From NCBI GenBank assembly GCA_964474695.1, contig CAYYTK010000011.1, positions 1 through 64,000 on the forward strand: a stretch of DNA of 64,000 nt, given 5' to 3'. Both the position numbers and the translations under genes were made by a program. Source of the stretch: DAOUBP01 sp964474695. GTDB lineage: Bacteria; Chloroflexota; Anaerolineae; CG2-30-64-16. The notes beneath the pieces were generated by a model. That model was not told the origin of the DNA and did no database searches. It saw nothing but the letters and a program-made list of their open reading frames with translations. Numbering within the stretch: the stretch's first letter is position 1; every line of letters begins with the position of its first letter. Positions 51,229 to 61,352 of this stretch are shown piece after piece.

Positions 51229-54200
51229 ATGTCTCAGTGCTTGCGTTCTTCCTGCCAGAAGCAGATGCGGGGCAGGCTTGCGCTTGTTAAGTCTCATCGC
51301 GGCATCCGTCTGATCTCCGTCTTGTTGAGCTTGCTGGTGGCGTCGGCGTGGGGCGGCATGGCCTGGGTGCAGGCCATGCCGCAAGTCTCCGGGACTGCCT
51401 CTTCCACCGTTATTCCCTGCCTGCCCGTGGGGCCCGATTACCTCAGCACCGATAATCCCACCCCCTATGTTTTCGAGCAGGAGGTGTGGCTGCATTGGAC
51501 GGGCACCGTGACTTCAGCGCGGCTGCTGGGCTACGAATTCAATGCCGGCGGATATTACGGCCGGTACATTTACGTGAATAATGTTCAGATCGGGCAGGCC
51601 ACGGGCACGCACGGAGGCGAAACGCTCTGCCGCGGGTTCGAAGGCCAGCAGGTCCAGAGCTGGCCGATCGCGAATCCGGCTATCCTCCAGCAGGGCCGCA
51701 ACGTCATCAAGATCACGCTGGATTCGTCGCTGAGCGACAAGAGCTGGGGGTTGAGCCGCGTGCAGCTCGAAGTGAGCGGGACAGACGTCAACGGCCGGCA
51801 CTATCGCCAGGTGACGGTTCCCAGCACCTACTTCAACAATTGGAGCCCCTATCAGAACGAGGGCGCCTGGACGCATATCATGGAGCCCAGCACCTATGAC
51901 CCGACGGAGCCCACGCCGCTGCTCATTTCGGCGCACGGCTTCGGCAGCAACGGTCTTGAGTCGCTGCTGGACTATCACGATGCTGCCGAGGCCCGCGGCT
52001 GGCTGATGGCTTCCGCTGATTACCACGGCGAAGTGTTCAGCACCGGTTACAATGACTTCTTCACGCTGGACTCCACAACCTTTAAGCCTAACTTCGGCGT
52101 TATCGGGCGGCGCACCTTGGGTTCTCGCGCTTCACAGTGGGATATCCTTGACATCGTCAATTATGTGCAGGCCAACTACAACGTTGATCCGGCGCGCATC
52201 TACCTGGTGGGCCACTCGATGGGGGGGATGACTGCGCTGCTCACGGGCGCGCGGTGGGTCGATCGGTTTGCGGCTGTGGTGTCGGATAGCGGCCCCACCG
52301 ATCTGACCATGTGGGAAGAGGAGACGCAGTCGCCGGATGGCCTTACTCCCAACGCGGTCATTAACGCGGCGATTCGGACGGAGACCGGGACCTACAACGC
52401 TACCAGCCATGTCCATTTGTCGCCACGGGTGCCGGCGGATTATCCGTTCGAGTATGAACGCCGCTCCGCGCTCAATTTCGCGGCCAACTTCAAGCATTTG
52501 CCGCTGTTGATCCTGCATCCGGATAGCGATCAGAAGGTGCTGCCGCATCATGCGGAGGACCTGTATCTGTTGGCGTCGCAGGGCAACCCCGATCACATCG
52601 AGCGCGTCTATTTCCCGGGCGCGCATGGCGACCGCATCGCGGACTTTGCGAACTACACCCTGGATTGGCTTGGGCAGTTCACACGGCAGCCAAACGCCGC
52701 GCCTGCGGAGCTCAGCTTTGCCACCGATTGGACTACAAACCATTTTTGGATGGGCGTCAATCTGTCGTCCAATACGCTGCGTGAAGCACACTGGGTTCAG
52801 GTGCATCGGGCAAGCTATGATCTTTTCGCCCGCACGATCGAGGCGGATGTCGAGAATTTGAAGCCTCTTACCGGGGATTACGCGTCCGGTTTGGGCGTGT
52901 TGCCGCCGAGCAACCTGACAGTCACCCTGGTATTCGACCTGGCCCGGGTGGGCCTGCCCACGAGCGGCGCCTACACAGTCGAGCTTGTCGATAAGGACGA
53001 TGGCACTTTTGCGCAGAGTTTTGTTGCGCCCGGCAACGGCAAGCTTAGCGTGGCTGTGCCACAAGGCGCGTACCTTGTGCGGATCACGGCCGGTGATGAC
53101 CCGCCTGCCACGCAGGTGCTCGTCTTGCGCCAGAACGTGAGTGGCTACACCGGTGCGCAGGATACCTATCTGAGCTCGTGGTATCCTACAACCAACTACG
53201 CGACATCTTCCACCTTGCAGGTCTATCATCAGAAGTCGGGGAGTGCGGCTTTCCCGATCGTCAGCCCGTTGTTCAAGTTCGACCTGACCCCTTTGCCCGC
53301 GGGCGCCTATCTGCGCTATGCGGTCTTCAGCGCCCAGGTCAGTTGGTTCCCGGCGCGCGCGATGCCGTTGGGCGTCTATGGTGTGGCGCGGCCCTGGAAG
53401 GTCACCGAGGCTACCTGGCAGCGCGCAAGTGTCGGCGTATCTTGGGCGCAGCCTGGCGCCGAAGGGGTGCCCGGCGACCGGGCGGGCACGGCGGCGGATG
53501 AGCGCACCGTCTTCCCTGACAGCAGCATCGCGCTGCGCTACGGCTTCGATGTGACGGATCTGGTCACCGGCTGGTTGGCAGCTCCGGGCACGAATCAGGG
53601 CTTCTTGCTGCGCAGCGACCCGATCGACGGGCTGTGGTCTACCCGCACCACCGGCAGTTCCGTATACGGGGCAGAGGCGGGGCAGACCCAGCGCCCCTTC
53701 CTGGCCCTGATCTACACGATGGAGCAACCGACCGCCACGCCTTCACCGACCCCGACGTCAACGTCGACTTTCACGCCAACGCCGACCAGGACGCCGACTC
53801 CGACGTCGACCTCCACGCCAACCTCTACGCCGACCCCTGAGGCAGGGGACATCCGGGGGATCGTGTTCCTGGATGCTGATCGTGATGGGTCGCAGGATCC
53901 GGGTGAAGCCGGTCTGCCTGGCCGGCTGATCTACCTGGAGCGAGATAGCGTCATCTTCGGTAATGCTGCTACGCAGGCCGATGGCAGCTACCTGTTTGCC
54001 GAGGTGTCTCCGGGCATCTGGCAGGTGCGCGCCAGCGTGCCGCCGAACTACACTGTCACGACCGGCGGCAATCCAGCATCGGTGTACGTCAGCGTCGGGG
54101 GTGCGGTGCGCGCCGACTTCGGCATGGCGCCGGTTCTGACGCCTACCCCCACCGCAACGGCGACCCCAACGTCCACCGCGACGCACACGCCCACGGCAAC

Positions 54201-54345
54201 CGTTACGGCCACGGCGACCGCTACTGCGACGCTGACGCCGACCGCGACGCTGACGCCGACCGCCACGCCCACACCCACGCCGACAGCTACATCCACGCCG
54301 GAGAGACGTTTCAGCTATCTGCCGCTGATCTTGAGCGGACAATGA
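51229..54345 (+). CDS. Secreted alpha/beta-hydrolase with DNRLRE and SD domains and Y-L-P-L tail
   Basis: 1038 residues. Signal sequence (ISVLLSLLVASAWGGMAWVQA), an N-terminal beta domain, an esterase/depolymerase alpha/beta-hydrolase with nucleophile Ser330 in GHSMGGM and a likely acid/His pair in LHPDSDQKVLPHHAED and PGAHGD; then a DNRLRE-type beta domain (QDTYLSSWYPTTNYATSSTLQV, LFKFDLTPLPAGAYL), a PT linker, one SD domain (DADRDGSQDPGEAGLPG), a second PT linker and the end RFSYLPLILSGQ. It probably cleaves polyesters or acylated glycans outside the cell. ATG 51229 is preferred; a TTG at 51214 overlaps the previous gene. Confidence 0.88.
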   Translation: MSQCLRSSCQKQMRGRLALVKSHRGIRLISVLLSLLVASAWGGMAWVQAMPQVSGTASSTVIPCLPVGPDYLSTDNPTPYVFEQEVWLHWTGTVTSARLLGYEFNAGGYYGRYIYVNNVQIGQATGTHGGETLCRGFEGQQVQSWPIANPAILQQGRNVIKITLDSSLSDKSWGLSRVQLEVSGTDVNGRHYRQVTVPSTYFNNWSPYQNEGAWTHIMEPSTYDPTEPTPLLISAHGFGSNGLESLLDYHDAAEARGWLMASADYHGEVFSTGYNDFFTLDSTTFKPNFGVIGRRTLGSRASQWDILDIVNYVQANYNVDPARIYLVGHSMGGMTALLTGARWVDRFAAVVSDSGPTDLTMWEEETQSPDGLTPNAVINAAIRTETGTYNATSHVHLSPRVPADYPFEYERRSALNFAANFKHLPLLILHPDSDQKVLPHHAEDLYLLASQGNPDHIERVYFPGAHGDRIADFANYTLDWLGQFTRQPNAAPAELSFATDWTTNHFWMGVNLSSNTLREAHWVQVHRASYDLFARTIEADVENLKPLTGDYASGLGVLPPSNLTVTLVFDLARVGLPTSGAYTVELVDKDDGTFAQSFVAPGNGKLSVAVPQGAYLVRITAGDDPPATQVLVLRQNVSGYTGAQDTYLSSWYPTTNYATSSTLQVYHQKSGSAAFPIVSPLFKFDLTPLPAGAYLRYAVFSAQVSWFPARAMPLGVYGVARPWKVTEATWQRASVGVSWAQPGAEGVPGDRAGTAADERTVFPDSSIALRYGFDVTDLVTGWLAAPGTNQGFLLRSDPIDGLWSTRTTGSSVYGAEAGQTQRPFLALIYTMEQPTATPSPTPTSTSTFTPTPTRTPTPTSTSTPTSTPTPEAGDIRGIVFLDADRDGSQDPGEAGLPGRLIYLERDSVIFGNAATQADGSYLFAEVSPGIWQVRASVPPNYTVTTGGNPASVYVSVGGAVRADFGMAPVLTPTPTATATPTSTATHTPTATVTATATATATLTPTATLTPTATPTPTPTATSTPERRFSYLPLILSGQ

Positions 54346-54356
54346 GTAGGTAATCC

Positions 54357-55088
54357 ATGGACTTTGTGCGTTTTTATGATGCCTACTGGCTGAGCAAAGG
54401 TGATCGGGTTGATCGGGATCGCCTCGGCCTCCTGGCCGTTCATGTTCATGCCGGCGAGCGGGTGCTGCAGGTTGACGGCGGACCAGGTTGGTTGGCCGAG
54501 ATGATGCAGGCGCGCGGCGCATCGGTGGTGATGACCGATCTCTCTGCCGTGGCTGTCGAACGTGCGCGCGCGCGGGGGGTGGAAGCGCGCCAGTGGGAGA
54601 TCGACGCGGGGCCACTGCCGTTCGACAGCGGTGCGTTCGATGTTGTGGTTTCCGATTCGCAGTTGGAGCACCGCTTCGATCCGGATACTGCCTTGGATGA
54701 GATGGTGCGCGTTCTCCGGCCCGGCGGCCGCCTGATTCTGCTGTTGCCGAATACTGCCCACTGGCGGGTGCGCTGGTGGCTGTTGCGCGGCCGATTTCCC
54801 TATCTTCCAAACACCCCCACCGACTGGCTGCATCTGCGTTTCTTCACCGTTTCGGATACGAAGGCACAACTTGCAGCTCGCGGGCTGCGCGTAGAGCACC
54901 TCGATGGCAGCGCCAGCCTATGGGTGAGGGGGCTTTACCCTGCGTGGCTCGGCCGCGGCCTGCCGGCCAAGGTGTATCGACGGTTGGCGCGGCGTTGGCC
55001 CTCGTTCTTTGCTCGTGATTTTATCATCGTCGCGCGCCGTACCGGCCCCGGCGATGGACAGGCGTCTGCCGAGGTTAGCTCCGGATGA
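54357..55088 (+). CDS. Class I SAM-dependent methyltransferase
   Basis: 243 residues. Methyltransf_11 type: GERVLQVDGGPGWLAEMM is motif I (with Gln-Val-Asp instead of the usual Leu-Asp-Leu-Gly), FDVVVSDSQLEH is the motif II/III part and VRVLRPGGRLILLLPN the motif after. Likely acts on a glycan or lipid-linked sugar. It begins 12 bases after the esterase and overlaps the flippase by 4 bases. Confidence 0.85.
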   Translation: MDFVRFYDAYWLSKGDRVDRDRLGLLAVHVHAGERVLQVDGGPGWLAEMMQARGASVVMTDLSAVAVERARARGVEARQWEIDAGPLPFDSGAFDVVVSDSQLEHRFDPDTALDEMVRVLRPGGRLILLLPNTAHWRVRWWLLRGRFPYLPNTPTDWLHLRFFTVSDTKAQLAARGLRVEHLDGSASLWVRGLYPAWLGRGLPAKVYRRLARRWPSFFARDFIIVARRTGPGDGQASAEVSSG

Positions 55089-56614
55089 GTCTGAAGCGCC
55101 AGGTCGTCAGCGGCATCATCCTGGTCTCATTGGCCCAGCTATTTGCGCGCACGCTGCTCTTTGCAAGCAATCTCGTCCTGCCGAAGCTGCTCGCGCCCTC
55201 CGTTTTCGGCCTGTCCGCGACTGCCATGATGGTGATCGGAGCGCTGAATCTGTTCCAGGATATCGGCTTCGAATCGGCGCTGATCTACCGGCGCAAGAAC
55301 GTGGAGGAGGCCAGCGACACCACCTTTTGGTTCACAATCGGAATCAGCGTCGTTCTGGCTTCGATCACCTATGCGACGGCTCCGTGGGTGGCTCGCCTGT
55401 TCGGCAAAGATCCGGCTGCGCTCATCCCGATACTGCGTGTCTTGGCGCTGACCTTCGTCTTTTCCAGCTTTGGCCGTTTGCCCTTGGCCCTGCTCAGCCG
55501 CCAGTTGGACTTCAGGCGTCGGATTTTCCCGGAAATGACCTCCAGCTTCCTCGCAACAGGGATGGCGATCTTCCTGGCTTTTCGTGGGGCAGGAGTCTGG
55601 AGCCTGGTGTGGCGTGAATTGATCCGCACTGGCCTGCTGACCTGCCTGGCCTGGACCGTGAGCCCCTATCGGCCGCGGCTGCGCTTCAGCCTCCCGGTGG
55701 CGCGTGAACTGTTCGCCTATGGCAAGCACATTATCTCTTCCCAAGGCCTCATCTTCCTGATCACGAATATCGATAACGTTTTCGTGACCCGCCTGGCGGG
55801 GGATGTCGCCTTTGGGCAGTATGTGGTCGCGTACCAGTGGTCCAATACGCCGGCTGTGCAGATCAACAGCGTCATCAACCAGGTGATGTTCCCGACCTTT
55901 TCCAAGCTGGCCGATGGCGATCCCGAACAGATTCGCCAGCTCCGGGCGCGTTACTATCTCACCTCTGTGCGCTATGTGACGTGGCTCACTGCGCCGATCA
56001 TGGCAGCGATGATGCTGTTTGCGCGGCCGTTTATCGTTGATCTCTACGGTGACGCCTGGCTGCCGGCGATCATGCCTCTGCAACTCCTTGCGGTTTACGG
56101 CTTCATTCGTTCCGTGGCGGCCAACATGGGCAGCATCTTCCGGGCGATGGGTAAGCCCCAGTGGCTCACCTATATTGCCCTCTGGCGTCTGCTGACGATG
56201 GCCGCTGCCCTCTACCCGGTGACAGTGCGTTGGGGCATCTTGGGAGTGAGTTGGTTGTCGGTTGCAGTGGCGGCAGCCGATTTCATGATCGCCAGTTGGT
56301 CGGTCGGTAAGCTGGTTGAGGCGCCCTGGGGCGCCTACGTGCGCATGTTGATTCCGACGTGCGCTGCTGCATTTGCCGGTGCGGTGTTGGCGCGGTGGCT
56401 GTATCCGGCCTTGCCCTTTGCCAGGAGCGTGTACGATCTGTTGCTGGCCGGCGTCATTTTGGCGTCGGTCTATGTCGTTGGGTTGTGTCTGTTGGACGCC
56501 CAGTTTCGCGCCGTGCTCCGGAACGGGTTGAGGCTGACTATGCGGCAGGTGCGCGAGCGCAGCCATTTGCGCCAACAGCCGCAAGCGTCCGGTGCGCCGG
56601 ACAGCGAGCATTGA
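55085..56614 (+). CDS. Polysaccharide flippase (Wzx/MVF superfamily)
   Basis: 509 residues, about 14 membrane helices. MOP-fold lipopolysaccharide/teichoic-type exporter: GIILVSLAQLFARTLLFASNLVLPKLL at the start, then GFESALIYRRKNVEEASDTTFW and QVMFPTFSKLADGDPEQI, all usual for Wzx/TuaB-like proteins. It moves lipid-linked repeat units across the membrane. Its ATG overlaps the methyltransferase stop. Confidence 0.92.
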   Translation: MSLKRQVVSGIILVSLAQLFARTLLFASNLVLPKLLAPSVFGLSATAMMVIGALNLFQDIGFESALIYRRKNVEEASDTTFWFTIGISVVLASITYATAPWVARLFGKDPAALIPILRVLALTFVFSSFGRLPLALLSRQLDFRRRIFPEMTSSFLATGMAIFLAFRGAGVWSLVWRELIRTGLLTCLAWTVSPYRPRLRFSLPVARELFAYGKHIISSQGLIFLITNIDNVFVTRLAGDVAFGQYVVAYQWSNTPAVQINSVINQVMFPTFSKLADGDPEQIRQLRARYYLTSVRYVTWLTAPIMAAMMLFARPFIVDLYGDAWLPAIMPLQLLAVYGFIRSVAANMGSIFRAMGKPQWLTYIALWRLLTMAAALYPVTVRWGILGVSWLSVAVAAADFMIASWSVGKLVEAPWGAYVRMLIPTCAAAFAGAVLARWLYPALPFARSVYDLLLAGVILASVYVVGLCLLDAQFRAVLRNGLRLTMRQVRERSHLRQQPQASGAPDSEH

Positions 56615-56620
56615 TCAGCC

Positions 56621-57823
56621 ATGACGTTGACAGGCGAGACAATCCTTTGCTTTGCGCCGGATCCCTGGGAGGGTTTATGGCGCAACCGACACCAGATCAT
56701 GACGCGACTGGCACGCCACAATACTGTGGTCTATATCGAGCCGCGCATGTACTGGCGCGAGACCTGGCGCCGCTGGCGCGCGGGCCAGATCGGCCTGGCC
56801 GACCTCCGCCGGCCGGCTTTGGTGCATCTGCAGGATGGGCTCTGGCTTTACCGCGATCCCGTCTATGCTCCCTTTGCCGGGCGGCGAAGTGGCGGGCAAC
56901 TGACGGCCTGGGTGCGTCAGGCCGCGTTGCGAGCCGCGCTCAGACGGCTGAACGCCGGTGCGCCGATCCTGTGGTTGCTGCGACCATTTCATGCCGACCA
57001 GATCGGGCTCTACGGCGAGAAGCTCGTGGTCTATCATGTTACCGACGAGTACAGCTGCTTTCCGTCGGTCACTGATGTTGCAGGGTTCGTGCAGGAGGAA
57101 CAGGCGCTGATCCGCCAGTCTGACCTGGTGATCGTGACTTCTCCGGGGCTGTTGGCTAGCAAGAGCCGCTTCAACTCGCGCACGCACCTGGTGCCCAATG
57201 CGGTCGATTACCCCGGCTTCCAGGCCGCGCTGGCCGCCGGGCAACGATTACCTGCCTTGGGTGATGGTGAGGCTGCGATCGGCCGGCCGCGTATCGGCTA
57301 TGTAGGTGCGCTGAACAAGAAGGTCGATTTCGACTTGATAGCTCAGGCCGCGCGCACGCGGCCCGAGTGGCAGTTCGTCATGGTGGGCGCGCTGGACACG
57401 ACTGGCCGCCCTGATCTGATAGATGCTGTGCAGCCCCTGGCGAATGTGCACTGGCTGGGTCGGGTGCCCGTGGAACGGGTGCCGCTGGCCATTGCGGGCA
57501 TGGATGTCTGTCTCTTGCCCTATGTGCGTGACACCTGGACGGCGAATGTCGATTCACTCAAGCTGTATGAATACCTGGCATGCGGCCGTCCCGTTGTGGC
57601 TACTGATGTGCCGGCCGCGCGCGGATTTGCCCATCTGGTGCACATCGCGACCGGCCCGGAGGCTTTTGTCTCGGCCATTAACGCAGCGTTGACGGCCGAC
57701 TCACCGGCAGCCGCCCAGGCGCGACGCGCGGCGGCCGCCGCCAACACGTGGGAGATGCGCGTCGCGCAGATCGAGGAATTGTTGGCCGAGGCGCTGGACC
57801 GAAAGCGGGATATTGCGCGATGA
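56621..57823 (+). CDS. Glycosyltransferase, GT4-like (first of a tandem pair)
   Basis: 400 residues. GT-B fold; N-terminal WEGLWRNRHQIMTRLARHNTVVYIEP and VVYHVTDEY, then PRIGYVGALNKKVDFDLI and the donor-site segment LKLYEYLACGRPVVATDVP. It is clearly related to the following gene (WNSMWRNRHQLLSRLARANQVVYVEP). Sugar and acceptor unknown. Overlaps the next gene by 4 bases. Confidence 0.88.
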   Translation: MTLTGETILCFAPDPWEGLWRNRHQIMTRLARHNTVVYIEPRMYWRETWRRWRAGQIGLADLRRPALVHLQDGLWLYRDPVYAPFAGRRSGGQLTAWVRQAALRAALRRLNAGAPILWLLRPFHADQIGLYGEKLVVYHVTDEYSCFPSVTDVAGFVQEEQALIRQSDLVIVTSPGLLASKSRFNSRTHLVPNAVDYPGFQAALAAGQRLPALGDGEAAIGRPRIGYVGALNKKVDFDLIAQAARTRPEWQFVMVGALDTTGRPDLIDAVQPLANVHWLGRVPVERVPLAIAGMDVCLLPYVRDTWTANVDSLKLYEYLACGRPVVATDVPAARGFAHLVHIATGPEAFVSAINAALTADSPAAAQARRAAAAANTWEMRVAQIEELLAEALDRKRDIAR

Positions 57824-58995
57824 TCGCCGACGAGACCCTGGTGTATTATGGCCCCGAGGTGTGGAACAGCATGTGGCGCAACCGCCACCAACTGCTCAGC
57901 CGGCTGGCGCGCGCGAATCAGGTCGTCTATGTCGAGCCGCGGCCCTATCTGGATGAGGTCATCGGCGGCGTGCGGAGCCGGGAACTGGCGTGGGCGGACC
58001 TGGCCGCCGGTGGGCTGACGCCTGAGGCTGAGAACCTGTGGATCTATCGGGCGCCGCGGGTTGCGCCGTTGGGCGGCCCGCCACCGATACGCGCCTTGAC
58101 GCATGCATTGCGCCGCAGTCATCTGCGTCGCGCTCTGGCGAGTATCGGCGCCACGCGGCCCGTTGTGTGGTTGTCAACGCCAACCCAGTTTGATGCCCGT
58201 GATGACCTCCCGGCGCGGCTGCGCGTTTATCACGTCGTGGACGAGTACCTGGCTTATCACGATCTGACCGCAAAGCAACAGATCGCCTGGGCAGGCAAAG
58301 AGCGTGCTCTCATAGACTGGGCTGACCTGGTGATCGTTGTTTCACAGGAGCTGATGGCCAGCAAGAGCGCGGGCCAGTCCAAATTCCGGCTGCTACCTAA
58401 CGCGGTGGACGACGCGGCCTATCGCGCCGATGCCGCGCCAAACACCTCAGTGCTGGCCGGCCTGCCGCGGCCGATCCTGGGTTATGTGGGTCTCATCAGC
58501 GTCCGGCTGGATCTGACTTTGCTCGATGCACTTGCTGCCGCGCATCCCGAGTGGACGTTGGTGCTGATGGGCACCGTGTACCGGAGCGACTGCGGGGAGC
58601 TGCTCGATAGGCTGGCGGCGCGTCCCAATGTTCGCCTTCTACCGCCGGTGGCGGCTCACAAAGTGCCCGATTATGTGCGGGCTTTCGATATCGGGCTGGC
58701 GCCTTATCGCGTCACCCGTGAAACGATCCACGCCAGCCCACTCAAAATCTATGAATACCTGGCGGCCGGCCTGCCCGTAGTGGCCGCTGATGTGCCGGGT
58801 GCGCGCCAGTTCGCGGATGTTTTGAATATCGCCACAACCCTTGCGGAGTGGGAAGGTGCGATTGCTGCCGGTTTGGCCGATAATACGCCTGAGATGGTTT
58901 TGGCTCGTCGTAACGCCATCGCGGCGCACACCTGGGATGCCCGAGTGGAGACGCTATCCGGGTATCTGATCGAAGCTTTGGCTGGTCAACCATGA
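57820..58995 (+). CDS. Glycosyltransferase, GT4-like (second of a tandem pair)
   Basis: 391 residues. Same layout as the preceding enzyme: VYYGPEVWNSMWRNRHQ, VYHVVDEYLAYHDL, ILGYVGLISVRLDLTLLDAL and LKIYEYLAAGLPVVAADVPGARQF. ATG 57820 lies in the stop of the previous gene. The pair arose by tandem duplication and has diverged well, so the two enzymes may add different sugars. Confidence 0.88.
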   Translation: MIADETLVYYGPEVWNSMWRNRHQLLSRLARANQVVYVEPRPYLDEVIGGVRSRELAWADLAAGGLTPEAENLWIYRAPRVAPLGGPPPIRALTHALRRSHLRRALASIGATRPVVWLSTPTQFDARDDLPARLRVYHVVDEYLAYHDLTAKQQIAWAGKERALIDWADLVIVVSQELMASKSAGQSKFRLLPNAVDDAAYRADAAPNTSVLAGLPRPILGYVGLISVRLDLTLLDALAAAHPEWTLVLMGTVYRSDCGELLDRLAARPNVRLLPPVAAHKVPDYVRAFDIGLAPYRVTRETIHASPLKIYEYLAAGLPVVAADVPGARQFADVLNIATTLAEWEGAIAAGLADNTPEMVLARRNAIAAHTWDARVETLSGYLIEALAGQP

Positions 58996-60110
58996 AGATT
59001 GCGATGATCTTGCGCCCAGACGCCGATATCACCTTCGGCGGCGATACGCTGCTCATGCAGAAGATGCGCGATGCCATGGCTGCTCAGGGCGCCGAGGTGG
59101 TCGTTGGGCATATGACCAAGATGCCCCCGGCGCGCGAGTTCGACCTTCTGCACATCTTCACGGTCTCGCCGTTGGCGCACTTCGAGAATATGGTCGCCTG
59201 GGCCAGGAGCGGCAACATCGCGATCGTGGTCTCGCCGCTGTATTACACCGACTTCCGGAACTGGTTTGAGCGGGCGACGCGCGTGGCCTCATCCTGGCAG
59301 GTGCTCAGACGGCGGCTGGGTCGAACGCTGGCCTGGGAGATCTTCCGGGCGTGGCGCACTGTGCGCCTGCCGTTCGATCATAGCTGGCACGCCATCCGGT
59401 CGGAGTTGCTCAGGGTCGATGCCGTCGCAACCAGCAGCGCGTGGGAGAACGCGTGGATTGCCGGCTACTTTCGGCTGCCGGCGGAGGTGCGTGCGCGCAT
59501 GCGGCTCAGTCCGCTCGGCCTTGACGCCGGGCTATATGGCCAGACCTTCACGGCGGCTGAGCTGGCCGAGTTCCGCGCGCGCTACGGATTGGAAGAGGGA
59601 TACATCGCTCAAGTCGCACGCATCGAGGAGAAGAAGAACCAGCTTGCCGTGATTGAGGCGCTGTACGATGAGCCCATGCAGCTAGTTTTCGTCGGCACGG
59701 ATTCCACCTACTACGCGCCCGACTACGCCAGCCGCTGTTACGAACTGGGCCGGCAGCGCGGCCGGGTGCGATTTTTGGGCTGGCTGCCCGAAGCCGAGCT
59801 GCCGCTGCTTTATGCGGGCGCCGCGGCGCACATCATGGCCAGTTGGGTGGAATTGCCTGGCCTTTCCAGCCTGGAGGCCGGCGCCAGCGGTACGCGCATT
59901 ATCTCCACCGCAGTTTCGCCGCTGCCCGAGTTGTTGGGTGACCAGGCCTGGTATTGCGACCCGTATGACCTGGCCTCGATTCGGTCCGCGGTGCGGTCAG
60001 CACTGGCGAGCCCGGCGCCGGCCAGCCTCCGCCAGCGGCTGCTGGCCGACTTCAGTTGGACGCGTGCTGCGGCCGACAATCTGGCACTGTACTCGGCTTT
60101 GCTTGACTGA
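58992..60110 (+). CDS. Glycosyltransferase family 4
   Basis: 372 residues. GT4 with MKIAMILRPDADITFGGDTLLMQKMRDAM, GYIAQVARIEEKKNQLAVIEAL, RVRFLGWLPEAELPLLYAGAAAHIMASWVELPGLSSLEAGASGTRII; the Glu of the E-x7-E motif is in WVELPGLSSLEA. Overlaps the previous gene by 4 bases. Confidence 0.9.
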   Translation: MKIAMILRPDADITFGGDTLLMQKMRDAMAAQGAEVVVGHMTKMPPAREFDLLHIFTVSPLAHFENMVAWARSGNIAIVVSPLYYTDFRNWFERATRVASSWQVLRRRLGRTLAWEIFRAWRTVRLPFDHSWHAIRSELLRVDAVATSSAWENAWIAGYFRLPAEVRARMRLSPLGLDAGLYGQTFTAAELAEFRARYGLEEGYIAQVARIEEKKNQLAVIEALYDEPMQLVFVGTDSTYYAPDYASRCYELGRQRGRVRFLGWLPEAELPLLYAGAAAHIMASWVELPGLSSLEAGASGTRIISTAVSPLPELLGDQAWYCDPYDLASIRSAVRSALASPAPASLRQRLLADFSWTRAAADNLALYSALLD

Positions 60111-60164
60111 GGACCCGATCCAGGCTAAAATGATTGTTCCGAACGTCTTTTGAGCGAGTTAACA

Positions 60165-61352
60165 ATGGATACAACAAGTTTTTGGACCTATTTGGCGGTG
60201 ATCCGGAGACGACTGTGGGTGGTCCTGCTGTTGTTTGCTGCGACGATGGTCATCATCCTGGGGCGTCATTGGTTGACGCCGCCAGTCTATCAATCTTCTG
60301 TGGTGCTCCAGGTGCTGCCGTTGGAACCCGAGGAAGTTACCCTGTACACGCGGTTGAACACATCCTCACAGACTGATCTCATCGACCTTATCTTCTATCA
60401 GTTCAGTTACCTGGTGCGCAGCACGCAAATCGCACAACAGACCGTCGCCAAGACAGATGCTCACATCACGGTCGATGAACTGGTTGAGAGCGTATCGGTC
60501 GTTCGTGACCCCAGGGGAGACCTGTTGACCGTATCCGTGACGGCCGGAAGCCCGGAAGAGGCTGAAGCACTGCTCGTCGAACAGGTGGATCTGTCGCTGG
60601 CGGAACTGCGCCAGAGCCGTGCGCGGCCCTCGGAAACGACCGGCCGTTTTCTCGATACAGAACTTGCGACTGCCGAGCAGGAACTCGATGCCGCGCAGGA
60701 GGAGATCCTACGCTTCAAGCTGGCCAACGGGTTGGAATATGTGGACCGCGAGATTACGGCGGAACAGGATGCCATTCGCGGGCTGGCGGCCGCGCAAGAA
60801 GAGGCTGTCATTGAGGTCGAACGGCTGGGCGCCATGGTTGAGATGCTGGAGAAGCAGGCTCAAGACGCGCGGGCGCAGGCTGCCGCCGCACCGGAGGGCA
60901 GCGCTGAAGCGGCCTATTGGAATAGCCGGGTCCAGGAGCTCGGCATTTCGGCAGCCGAACGTCGCACGGAGGCAGTCGGCCAGCAGACTCGCGCAGACAG
61001 CGCATACGCCCTCCTGGCAAAGCATCAAACCAACCTGGCTTCGCTGATGACAATTTCCGGGAAGCAGCAGAAGCTTACAGAGGTGGTCCAGGAAAAGCAG
61101 GACAATCGAGATTTCCTGTCTGCCAAAGCGCGCGAGGCGCAACTGAAAGTCAGTCAAAGCCGCAACATCGGCTATTTGCAGGTTGTCGGCTCGCCCAGCA
61201 CGCCGCGCAGCCAGCTTTCGACCCGCACCCTGCGAACGGCATTGCTCGGTGGTGGGCTGAGCCTGATTGCAGGTGTCATCCTGGTCTTTGTGCTGGAGTT
61301 CCTGGAGCAGACTCTGCGTCGGACGCCGACACGGCCCCGGGAGCAGGCGTGA
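60165..61352 (+). CDS. Wzz-like chain-length/co-polymerase protein
   Basis: 395 residues. N-terminal membrane helix (RLWVVLLLFAATMVIILGRHW), a large external domain with long coiled coil (about 155-310) and a C-terminal helix (ALLGGGLSLIAGVILVFVLEFLEQTLR). This is the layout of the Wzz/GNVR proteins that set polysaccharide chain length with a Wzy polymerase. No tyrosine-kinase domain is attached. A TTG at 60150 is possible but ATG 60165 fits better. Overlaps the next gene by 4 bases. Confidence 0.88.
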   Translation: MDTTSFWTYLAVIRRRLWVVLLLFAATMVIILGRHWLTPPVYQSSVVLQVLPLEPEEVTLYTRLNTSSQTDLIDLIFYQFSYLVRSTQIAQQTVAKTDAHITVDELVESVSVVRDPRGDLLTVSVTAGSPEEAEALLVEQVDLSLAELRQSRARPSETTGRFLDTELATAEQELDAAQEEILRFKLANGLEYVDREITAEQDAIRGLAAAQEEAVIEVERLGAMVEMLEKQAQDARAQAAAAPEGSAEAAYWNSRVQELGISAAERRTEAVGQQTRADSAYALLAKHQTNLASLMTISGKQQKLTEVVQEKQDNRDFLSAKAREAQLKVSQSRNIGYLQVVGSPSTPRSQLSTRTLRTALLGGGLSLIAGVILVFVLEFLEQTLRRTPTRPREQA

